NCBI GenBank assembly: GCA_051294375.1
Contig: CM119268.1
Span: forward strand, 17,176,502 to 17,240,501
Direction of reading: 5' to 3'
Source: Paraspadella gotoi
Taxonomy: Eukaryota > Chaetognatha
Length of the DNA stretch: 64,000 nucleotides
Shown here: in pieces, positions 48,461 through 59,129 of the stretch
Position numbering within the stretch: position 1 is the first letter of the stretch
Layout: each line of letters opens with the position of its first letter
Translations under genes and position numbers: made by a program
Notes under the pieces: model-generated
Told to the model about the DNA's origin: nothing
Database searches by the model: none
What the model saw: the letters and a program-made list of their open reading frames with translations, nothing else

Positions 48461-49570
48461 CACCACGACTGTAAAATCCGAGACGAAGCCCTTCCTCTCT
48501 TCGTTGGTGCAAACTTTTTGGTGAACTAGAGTCGCAAGACTGTGATAATCACGTGTCGTCTCTTGGAATAATGTAATTTATGACTTTATTTTTATCAATA
48601 TAATTGTCTTAACTTTGTATGTTCTAGTCTTCATATTTTGAGTAAGTTTCGCTCACCTTGTTTGAGTAGAGTCTCGAGTAGTCCTGTTCTATGTTTTTTC
48701 ACCGTTGCCCAGTGTAGAACAAATACAACAGAGCAGAGATAGACAATGTATGAAATGTGTGGACAACTACTAAATTGATTCACTTTTCAGTGCCCCTAAA
48801 ATTTAAAACTTTATGTATGTGAGAGACCCCTCGCGTTTTTGATATTCCTGTGTATTCGCGGAGAAAGTCTCAACTATGGTTGATGAGAAAATTAATAAAA
48901 ACAGTTTAGAGACCTATATTATGGTTTTATTAAGTTATAAATTATTATATCGCTTTACGAGAAGACGATTACTCATCTGCTCCTAAAAAATTTTTTGCAG
49001 TGCGCGTTTTCAAGTTGGTTTTCTTCGCTCTCCTCTTCGATTTACGGTTACTCCTCTCTCTTATTAAAAGTTTCAAGCCTCTGGTATATTATTTCGGAGC
49101 TTAGGATGTCATTCATTAAGTTGTTAACCGCTGAAATAACAACTGTTCATGCTGTACCGTCCAAGAGGGTGCAAAGAAAAAGAAAAGAAGAAGCCGCCAA
49201 CCTCTTTTTAAATCTAGGAAAAGTCGACAGCTTTTCTATCTCACAGAGAAAGGAGCTCGAAACTGAATCAGGGGGGAACCATTCCTAAAAATATGTTTCC
49301 TTCTTGTTTTGATGAAAGTATAATGTATGGTAGGTAGTCAGGCTGTAACGATTAAAGATCGCTAGAATTTTTGTAAATTAGAAGGAATAAAAACAAACTA
49401 TTTGAATTACATGCCTCCATTGTGTTATTTTTATAACCTACCACCAAAAAAGCGTTGCGTATGAGAATTTTGTCAGAAAGTGTTGTTGGACTAGCACGAA
49501 GCGCCTCGGTGTTGAATCTGTAGGACTATAAAAAAAAGCTAGGATCCCTATCCAGTATTCCCCCAACTCG

Positions 49571-49895
49571 ATGCCCCGAGATGGCCGCTCCCCCTCCCTC
49601 TTCCCTCCACGCACTAAACGTGTGGATCGCGTCTCATTCCTCAACAAAATCTTCGCGACTTTCTCGAACTCTCCTGCAACGCCCTTTTCTCTTTCACCGC
49701 GGGGTCTACCCCGCTGGAGTCTTTCGTCAAAAGCCTCGAAAGTACAGAGTTCCTGTCCGCGTTAGCTTTCACCCGGAGTTGCAGATACCTGAGAGAGACA
49801 TTGAAGGCAAGTAGGATCTTATAGATGATGCGAAGAGGTTACTGGCGATTGAAAAAATTATTGAGGATACCTCCAAATAGGATAGTCCAGTAATT
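49571..49895 (+). pseudogene. REV7/MAD2L2-like HORMA fragment, frameshifted
   Basis: REV7 is a small HORMA-domain adaptor for DNA polymerase zeta and shieldin. Around 49690-49780 one frame gives FLFHRGVYPAGVF and RKYRVPVRVSFHPEL, closely matching the REV7 segment after its first helix. The flanking parts continue the match only in other frames: FLNKIFATF upstream, then YLRETLKASRIL and IDDAKRLLAIEKIIEDTSK downstream. At least three frame changes and in-frame stops occur. There is no intron across a stretch that I would expect to be split, consistent with a processed pseudogene, but sequencing indels are an alternative. The C-terminal safety-belt part is absent. Confidence 0.55.
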
Positions 49896-50016
49896 TAAAT
49901 TTCCATGCTAATTTATAAAATATTCTTAGCTAAACAGTGAGCTGGAAGTGAGGTTTTAAACCAAAAAGAGCAATAGAAGTTGAAATACTAAGTAGATTTT
50001 ACACTACAAACTTTTA

Positions 50017-50041
50017 NNNNNNNNNNNNNNNNNNNNNNNNN
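50017..50041. other. Assembly join (25 N)
   Basis: Fixed-length N run in the non-coding region. Confidence 0.95.
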
Positions 50042-50361
50042 AATTAAACTAGAACTAGTTTTTTTTACGAGAAAAAAAACATAAAAAATAAAAAGCTTTT
50101 TTGTTTTCGTTTAAGTAAAAACTCGATCGTAGATTCCGTCCCCTTTGGGAGGAAGAAGAGGAGGAAGTCAATGAAGAGAATGAGTAGGAGGAGGAGGAGG
50201 AGGAAGAAGATGTGGTTAACAAGTAGGATGATGACGATGACGATGCGATCATGTGATGATGAAAAGCGAAACACGACAAACTGTCGCGAACAATTTATGG
50301 TTAAAGACTCGATTCAACGGGAGATAAAAAATAGAACAAAAGGTAAAAACTATAGTAAAAA

Positions 50362-50363
50362 AA

Positions 50364-50450
<87 letters not shown>
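50362..50450 (+). repeat. (AAAG)n microsatellite
   Basis: Over twenty tandem AAAG units. Confidence 0.9.
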
Positions 50451-50451
<1 letters not shown>

Positions 50452-51256
50452 GTGACACAGAAAAAAAAACAAATAAAAACGTAAAAAATGAAAAGAAAAA
50501 CATTGAAAAGAAAACTAAGAGTGACAGTAACTTATATATAAATAATTTAAATTAAATCAATCATTGCCATCACTGTATATATTTTTATAATTTGCAAATG
50601 AGACATATCTTGATGAATATAAATTCCTCAAAATATATTTATAAAATATTTGTTTTTGAAACTGACTTGTACTCTGGTGGCCGGCTCAGTGCAAAGATGC
50701 CGATGTTGACTCTCTCCGTCATCTTCAATTACGTCTGGTTTTCGGATATTTTTGTCACACATCATATTTTTGAGATAATAGGAAATAGAAAGATTGAACT
50801 ACCCATCGATTGATTAATAAGAGGTTGATTCATAATAATTAGACATAGAAAAATAAAACTAATCAAGCCACTGTTTTTTTATAGACATTTATGATGTAAG
50901 GATGCTAATTTTTTATATGATATTCTTTTTAAAATTTAAGCTTTTCTGTTCAGATGTCATTTAAAAATGATTACCACTCGAAAACTTATTAGCAAAGATA
51001 AAAAAAGAATTTTGCCGACGTTTTCCTCAAGCGTGCCCTCTCAGAAAAGTCATCAATTACGGTATTTGTTTTGAGTTCGAAATTCGTAAATGACTAAAAG
51101 CGGTCCAAGACTCAAACGGGAGCAAGGAGGTCTCTTATATTTTCTGTCTCGTCGGGGATAATTTCGTGTTTTTTTTCCTCTGTGAAAGAAGAGAAAAAGC
51201 CTTCAAGATAAATATTTATTTTTATTATCAATGGAAATAAAAAAAATAATAAAAGG

Positions 51257-54200
51257 ATGAAGTCGTTGACATTTTGCATCGTTTGTTCCGGAATCTTCTT
51301 GGGGCTTCGCGGAGAATCGGTTGGAGAAAAAGGCGAAGACGAAAGGCTAACTCACCTCGCCGAGGGAAGTTTAAAAATTACATATTGATTCCGGTAAAAA
51401 AAAAGAAATTGCCAAATTAAAACAGAAGCTATTATTGTTATTATTTTCTTTTCTTAGAAAAAGCCTACAATGGGTTCGGCGTCTTTGAAGTCGTTCCCAC
51501 CACTGTGAAGCGACGATGAGAAATCTGAAGACTTTCTCCAGAAAATTGATGACGATTCCCGATGTGGAAGTTTACCCGCTTCCACACTAAACTCGGTCAG
51601 TTGTTACCACCTAATAATCTTTATTAAAAAATCTTTTAAATGATCTGAAATATTAAGTTTTTTAAAGTAAACAATGAATTCTCAATGACAAACTTAATAT
51701 AGATTTACCATAAGCTTATTTAGTGGAATAAATCAGTAAAATTTGGTTAGCATACACGAAGGAACTTGCACTGGCGCTTACCTGCTGAGGTCAATGTTTA
51801 TTATTTTCTTATTTATAATCTAATTGGACGTTATTATTTTTTCTTAGAATACAAAGGAATGACTCTGAAAGTCTCATGAAATCAATAATAATAAAAGCCT
51901 ATTTCAATGATTTTCAGTTATGAATAACGTCGTCAGCTTCGTTACTCCTCCGTCGTTGAGAGAAAGCGTTAAAAAGCAACTGAGAAGCCTCTTCTCACGT
52001 GGCGTCGCCAAAAGTGGGCGTGGCAAAGACGCCGAAAGCCGGCGGCGTCGTTTGAGCGAGACTGCTGACGACCTTTTGAGGAAAACAAACGAGGACGAAA
52101 TGTATCAGCCGATTCGGAAAACGACGAGTTTCAAGCCGATTCCGAAAACGAGGATCAAGGGAGGAAATCAAGTCGGCAACGACGAAGTCATGACAATAAC
52201 ACCGATAATTACGGACAGGTTTGATGAAAAAATCTGTGAAAATACTCACAAAATTGTTTTTTGAAAATATACTAACTAACGAAAAAAATGAATAAAAAAT
52301 TCTCTCTAAAGTGACCTTTTTCCCCCTCTTTTTTTTTCCTTTCCTTTCCTTTCCTTTCCTTTCCTTTCCTTTCCTTTCCTTTCCTTTCCTTTCCTTTCCT
52401 TTCCTTTCCTTTCCTCTCCTTTCCTTTCCTTTCCTTTCTTTCCTTTCACCTTTCCCTTTCCTCTTACTCCTTCCCTCCATGCCCAGATTCTTTGGAATCC
52501 GAGAATTCCACAACTCCTTCGCCGATTCCAGTTCCCATCGTCGGCCGATGGGTTCATCTGAAGCAACTCAACGATTGGCTCGACAAAATGGCGGATGAGA
52601 ATCCGAGGCGGGCGGAGATCTTCTTCGCCGGGCGTTCCGAGGAGGGCAGGATGCTGAAGGGCCTCGCAATCGGGCAGGGAGACGAGGTCAGTGTGGTTGG
52701 AGGGAGGTGGGGGGAGGTAAGTTTATTGGTTTGGGGGTCAGTGAAATTAGTGGAAAGGGACAACGAAACATATATGATTGGCGAACCAAAATGTAAAGAA
52801 ATGATATAAAAGTGTAGAAGTCAATATTCTTGGACAACAACTAAATGAAACATTCGAATTAAAGATAAATTTAAGTCGTTAACAAAGTCAATGACAAAAA
52901 TGAGACAAGGAAAACGATGATGATGAAACTGATTATCTAATTATGACGATGATGAGAATCTAATGATGATGACGATGATTATGACGATGCTCTACCGCTG
53001 ATGAGCTTCGCCTGTCAAGAGCCTCTGCCAGCGACCGCGACGTCAAGACGAGGGAAGCGGGGCGCGTCGAACGCGGAGATGAAACGGGCGGAGGCGTCGG
53101 ACCGAGAAGGAGACCGAGAAAATCATCAGCATCTCCCATCATCACCTTACAATAACTCCATCTGTCATCCTCACCTTACATTTAATTCTATCACTTTGCC
53201 CTTTTCATCAATTCGTATCTATTTTTTTTAAAACTACTCCTTTGTAAACTGGCTAATAGAATATACTAATTTTAGATACTAAACATTTTTCTTCCTCCTT
53301 TCCTTTTATTTTATTTTTCCCCTGATTTAGTATTCTTTACCGCTCTTTTGATGTACCTAATAGTCAACAGTTTTTTTTATTAAAAAAAAAGTAACGATTG
53401 AACAAACCTGCGATCAACGTAAAAAAATAAATATCCCAAACGCCTCCAATGAAAAAAAAAGGGTCTACGTTTCCACATCTCACCTTCTTTCACAAAAAAA
53501 AAGAAAAATAAACCTCGAAGCGAAACGGATTCACGTCGTCGACTTCTCTCCGGTATAACAAAAGAGAATCGACTAAAATAAAACACAACGAGGAAAGAAA
53601 AACAACAACAAAAAAAGAAAGAAAGAAGACAACCATATCTCAGACCCACAACCACAACCACAACCACAAAGACTAAGTCACATTGATAGAACGTCCACCA
53701 CCTCCGCTCATTTTTCCTTCTCCGGACAGAAATGCCCCGTGATCTGGATCCACGCGGGCATCCACGCCCGGGAGTGGATCGCCCCCGCCACATCCGTCTA
53801 CCTCATCGATCGACTCCTCAAGACCGAAGATCCGGTCGTCGTCGACATTTTGAAGCAGATCAAGATCTACGTCCTTCCGGTCGCTAATCCCGACGGGTGA
53901 GTTCAGTTGTCCTTGGAAATGGTGACTTTTGATAAGAGGTTTGGAAAGTAATATTTTCTTTTGAATATTTACGTAATACGTAGTCGAGGTGGCGAAGTTT
54001 AAAAATTTCGTGAGACATTTAAATTCTTTCGACTTCCAAACCAATCTTTAATTAACTTTTTTATTTTTCAATAAAAGTCTCAATTTATTTTTCCTTTTTC
54101 TTCACCCACCTTTTTTCCCCCTCCTTTCTCCCTCATCCAGTTACGTCTACTCGATAAAGTGCGATCGCCTGTGGAGAAAGAACATGAAAGGGGGCAGCAC

Positions 54201-55141
54201 CGACTACTGCTGCCGAGACCGCGAATATTGTTTCACGTAAGAAGTTAAAAGTGATGTTCGAAATCACGAACTCTCGATAAATCGGTGAATTAATGTCAAT
54301 AGTAAAGCTTTAAACGAATTCGGAAAGATCAAAAGAAAACTTGAGTCTAAAATCGAGGTTAAGTTTCAAATGTGAAAAAAATTAAACATATGTTGCATGC
54401 TTTTTAACTTATTTCCGTCTCGAGGCAAAATAATAATTTTTATATAAGCAGTTTTTCCGGTATAGCTAAGATTTTTTTGAATTGTAATTGCATCATAATG
54501 GTGCTTGGGGACGTGGACATGTTGTTTGATAAGTATATTGCCTTAATTTTTCTATATAGTCCTTTCACTCATTTTTATCATTTCTGACATAACATTTTTT
54601 TTTAATTTTGAAGTTGTCCAAAAGCATATCCTTCAAATCGCACATGAGTAAATAATATCACACCTAATAATGAGCACCATATTTATCTTTTCAAGGCTCC
54701 TCTTTATCTGATGCAGCAAAATTTTATAGAGACTCAAAATCAATGTCAAATCTATTTTTTAATGATTTGGGCCGATTTCCACCTATCTCTTTTTGTTCAC
54801 GTGAACTTATTTTTCAATTAAGTTAATAATATTTGGGTCAATGATAGAATAAACACTAAGCTTTTATTTGAGCTCTTTAACGATAATTTTTATAAAATAT
54901 TTAAAAAATCTCTTGCCATTTAAATAAAATTATAAGTTTTGATTCCGGACCCTGTACTATCAGTCCGACTGCCCCTCCCTCTTTATCTCACCCCCCCTTA
55001 TTACTAACTCCCCCAATTCGCGCTCCAGTTGCTTCGGGGTGGACTTGAACCGAAACTGGAACATGGCCTTCAACAAAGTCGGCGCCAGCTCCTGGCCTTG
55101 TGACCAAACCTTTCCCGGGGGATTCGCCTTCTCCGAGTCGG
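51257..55141 (+). CDS. Secreted M14A zinc carboxypeptidase, 5' part of gene
   Basis: M14A carboxypeptidases cut single residues from peptide C-termini using zinc. Exons seen: about 51257-51319 (signal peptide, [19 protein letters not shown]), 51458-51594 and 51918-52218 (propeptide; [30 protein letters not shown]), 52487-52686 ([26 protein letters not shown]), about 53730-53896, 54141-54236 and 55029-55141. The fifth exon holds the first zinc ligands (IHAREWI) and ends in NPDG; the sixth has [17 protein letters not shown]; the seventh has [13 protein letters not shown], with the Asn-Arg substrate-binding pair, and [13 protein letters not shown]. Exons 5-7 join in phase; the propeptide exons show small frame conflicts, probably sequence errors. 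The part with the third zinc His, the substrate-binding Tyr and the catalytic Glu is not found downstream, so the gene is incomplete here. Confidence 0.8.
52338..52440 (+). repeat. (CCTTT)n microsatellite before a carboxypeptidase acceptor
   Basis: About twenty TTTCC units lead into the pyrimidine-rich acceptor region ending gcccag at 52486. The second gene copy has a much less regular pyrimidine tract at the same place (56056-56176). Confidence 0.9.
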
Positions 55142-55344
55142 GTGGGTCGAGTTGGGGGTCGTCCCGGTGTAGACGGGGTGTACGGGGTGGACGGGGCGGG
55201 GGAGAGAAAAGGTTAAACTAAAAGTCATATGAAGAAAGTCGAGTCGATTTCTTGTCCGAGTAAGAAAAGAATAAACAGAAAAATAAAAATAAACAGAAAC
55301 CAGGAAAGGAATGAGCGAGTAACCTATGACAGAAAAATAGCTAT

Positions 55345-55524
55345 AGAAATACATATATTTCCATATAAATTTTATTATATTTAAATATTAAACACAAAAA
55401 TATTTTAACAAATAAATAAAATCATAAATAATATTCATTTTAAAAATAAAAAAAATAAAGATAGTGAACAATTAATTTTGAAACATTCATATATAGGACG
55501 AGAGATAGTTTATATTTCTTATTA
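55345..55524. other. Short unique spacer between the two carboxypeptidase copies
   Basis: AT-rich sequence with no feature that I recognise. There is no N run between the copies, unlike the CD36-like duplication. Confidence 0.5.
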
Positions 55525-58500
55525 GTATATCTAATTGGACGTTATTATTTGTTTCTAGAATACAAAGGAATTGACTCTAGTATAAGTTATGAAATAATTA
55601 AAAAGCCTATTTCAAATGATTTCAGTTATGCGAAATGACGGGTCGTCAGCTTTCGTACTGCCCGTTCCGCTTGAGAAGAAGCGTTAAAAAGCAACTGCAG
55701 AAGCCTCTTCTCACGTGGCATACGGGCCAAAAATGTGGGCGTGGCAAGACGCCGAAGCGCGGCGTCGTTGAGCGAGACTTGGACGACCGCTTTTGAGGAA
55801 CAATGAGGACGAATGTTCAGCCGATTTCGGAAAACGACGAGTTTTCAGCCGTTCCAGAAGACGAGGATCAAGGGAGGTAAGATCAAGTCGTGTCAACTGA
55901 CGGAAGGTCATGAACAATAACACCGATAATTTAGGACAAGTTTTTTGAGAAAAAATTGTGGAGAAATACTGCAAGCAAAATTGGTTTTTTGAAAAAATAT
56001 CTAACGTAAACGAAAAAAATGAATAGAAATTCTCTCATAAAGGACAATTTTTTCCCCCTTTCCTTTCTTTCTGTTCTCTTATCCTCCTTTGCCTTTCTTC
56101 CTTTCCTTCCTTACTTCCTCTTCCTCACTTCTTTCTTCGCCTCTTTCTCTCTACTTCCTTCTTCCTTCCTCGACAGATTCTTTGCGAATCCGAGGAATGT
56201 CCACACTGCGCGTGCGGGCTCAGCCGATTCCCAGTTCCAGATCGTCGGCCGATGGTTCATCTGAAGCATCCGTTGGGCTCGCAAAGATTGCGGTATGAGA
56301 TCCGAGGCGGGCGGAGATCTTACTTTGCCGGGCGTTCCGAGGAGGCAGGATGCTGAAGGCCCTGTCAATGCGGGGCAAGGGACGAGGTGAGTGGGGTTGG
56401 AGGGAAGTTGGGGGGAGGTAAGGTTTTATTGGTTGGTGGGGTCCAGTGAAAGTTAGTGGAACAAGGACACAGAAATTATGATTGGCGACCAAATGTCTAA
56501 GAATGTATTAAGTGTAGATCAATATTCTTTAGGGACAGAGACATACATAGTTCGAATCTTCAAGAAACATTCGAATTAAAGATAAGTTTAAGTCGTGTAA
56601 CAAAGTCAATGACAAATAATGAACAAGGAAACGATGATGAGAAAACTTGATTATCTATTTATGACGATGATGAGAGATCTAATGATGAATGACGATGATT
56701 ATAGACGATGCTCTAATCACGCTGATGAGCTTCCGCCTGTCAAAAGAGCTCTGCCAGGACCGCGATACGTCAAGCGGGGAGCGGGGCGACGTGCGAAGCG
56801 CGAGATGAAACGGGCGAGGCGATTCGGACCGGAGGGGAGGTGTAAAATCATCAAGCATCTCCCATCATCTTACATACTTTCATTAACTCGGTCATCCTCA
56901 CCTTACATTTAATTCTATCAACTTTGCCTTTGTCATCATTCGTATCTATTTTGTTAAAAGTACTCCTTTGTAACTGATATTGCTCTTACCGTGGCTAATA
57001 AAATATACTAAATTTTTAGATACTAAAATTGTTCTTCCTTCTTTCCTTCTTTTTTTTTTCCCCTGATTTAAGTATTCTTTACCGCTAATTTTGAAGTACC
57101 CGATTTAATAGTCCACAGTATTTTTTGTTATTAAAAAAAAGTAACGATTAGAACAACCTGCGATCAACGTAAAAAAATTAAATATCCAAACGCCCTCCAA
57201 ATGAAAAAAAGGGTCTACGTTTGCCACATCTCACCTTTCTTTCACAAAAAAAGAAAGAAAATAAACCTCGGAGCGAAACGGATTCACGTCGTCGACTTCT
57301 CTCCGGTATAAACAAAAGAGAATCGAACTAAAAATAAACACACAACGAGGAAAAGAAAACAACAACAAAAAAAATAAATGAAGACAACCATATCTCAGAC
57401 CCACAACCAACAAAAGTCACATTGATAGAACGTCCACCACCTCCGCTCATTTTTCCTTCTTCTAGCGGACAGAAATGCCCCGTGATCTGGATCCACGCGG
57501 CATCCACGCCGCGGGAGTGGATTCCGCCCCCGCACATCCGTCTACCTCATGCGATCGACTCCCTCAAGACCGACGAAAACGGTCGTCGTCGACATTTTGA
57601 AGGCAGATTCAAGAGATCTTCGTCCTTCCGGTCGCTAATCGTCCCACGGTGAGTTCAATTTGTCCTTGAAAGGTGCACTTTGATAGAGGTTTGGAAAGTA
57701 AATATTTTCTTTGAATATTTACGTAATACGGTATATATATACCTATAATAATACGGTAGTCGAAGGTGGCGAAGTTTAAAAATTTCGTGAGACAATTTAA
57801 ATCTTTCGACTTCCAAACCAATCTTTAATTAACTTGTTTTATTTTCAATAAAAGTCTCAATTTATTTTTCCTTTTTCTTCACCCACCTTTTTTCCCCCTC
57901 TTTTCTCCCTTGCCAGTTACGTCTACTCGATAAGTGGCGATCGCCTTGTGAGAAAGAACATGAAAGGGGCAAGCACCGACTACTGCTGCGAGACGGGCGG
58001 AATATATGAGTTTCACGTAAGAAGTTAAAAAGTGTTATGTTCGAAATCACGATTACTCTTCGATAATCGGTGAATTAATGTCATAGTAAATCTTTAAACG
58101 AATTCCGGAAAAGATCAAAGAAAACTTGAGTCTAAAATGCGAGGTTAGTTCAAAATGTGAAAAAAATTAAACATATGTTTGCATGCTTTTTAATTATTTA
58201 CGTCTCGAGCGCAAATAATAATTTTATTAAGCAGTTTTTTCGCGGTATAGCTAAGATTTTTTTTGAATTGTAATTGCATCATAATGGTGCTTGGGGACGT
58301 GGACATGTGTTTGATAAGTATATTCTGCTTAATTTTTCTAATATAGTCCTTTCACTCATTTTTATCATTTCTGACATAACATTTTTTTTTAATTTTGAAG
58401 TTGTCCAAAAGCATATCCTTCAAATCGCACATGAGTAAATAATATCACACCTAATAATGAGCACCATATTTATCTTTTCAAGGCTCCTCTTTATCTGATG

Positions 58501-59129
58501 GCAGCAAAATTTTAATAGAGACTCAAAATCAATGTCAAATCAATTTTTTAATGATTTGGGCGATTTCACCTTATCTCTTTTTGTTCCACTGTGAATTATT
58601 TTTCATTTAAGTTAATAATATTGTGGGTCAATGATAGAATAAACACAAAGCTTTATTTTGAGCTCTTTAACGATAATTTTTATAAAATATTTAAAAATCT
58701 CTTGCCATTTAAATAAAATTATAAGTTTTTGATTCCGGACCCTGTACTATCAGTCGACTGCCCCTCCCTCTTTATCTCACCCCTTATTACTAACTCCCCA
58801 ATTCGCGCTCCAGTTGTTTCGGGGTGGATCTTGAACCGAAACTGGAACATGCCTTCAAACAAGTCGGCGCCAGCTCCTGGCCTTGTGACCAAACCTTTTC
58901 CCGGGGATTCGCCTTCCTCCGAGTCGGGTGGGTCGAGTTGGGGGTCGTCCCGGTGTAGCGGGGTGTACGGGGTGGACGGGGCGGGGGAGAAGAAAAGGTT
59001 TAAACTAAAAGTCATATGAAGAAAGTCGACGTCGATTTCTTGTCCGAGTAAGAAAAAGAATAAACAGAAAAATAAAAATAAACAGAAAACAGAAAGGAAT
59101 GAGCGAGTAAACCTATGACAGAAAAATAG
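55525..59129 (+). pseudogene. Second, indel-rich copy of the carboxypeptidase region
   Basis: This repeats about 51815-55344, including introns, with scattered one- to few-base indels that break every exon. Recognisable pieces include the propeptide exon (from about 55627), the exon with VIWIHAASTPRE in place of IHAREW (57470-57650), GYVYSISGDRL-like sequence (57917-58016) and the exon from about 58814 (GLN RNW region frameshifted). Near-identity of long intron parts (for example 58380-58500 against 54590-54715) argues for an alternative haplotype or uncorrected read sequence, not an old pseudogene. The signal-peptide exon is not repeated. Confidence 0.65.

Larger units (their letters stand above)
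47268..51256. other. Low-content region between receptor and carboxypeptidase genes
   Basis: Contains (CT)n at 47565-47640, (GA)-rich sequence at 47875-48070, a 25-N gap at 50017-50041 and an (AAAG)n array at 50362-50450. Two broken gene fragments are listed separately. A plus-strand stretch of about 97 codons (48995-49288) follows an acceptor-like tttttttgcag and ends in a stop; I do not recognise it. Confidence 0.5.

Noticed and set aside
48440-49200. Similar short peptides FLTADTTTVKSE and LLTAEITTVHAV at two places, suggesting a repeated domain
   Set aside because: The match is eight residues or fewer and the first lies in a different frame from the zinc-finger reading; chance is likely.
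50640-50720. Minus-strand ATG exon (MTERVNIGIFALSRPPEYK) ending at a possible donor
   Set aside because: The donor (AA|gtcagt) is moderate, the surrounding region is next to a gap, and no partner exon was found; too little to call.
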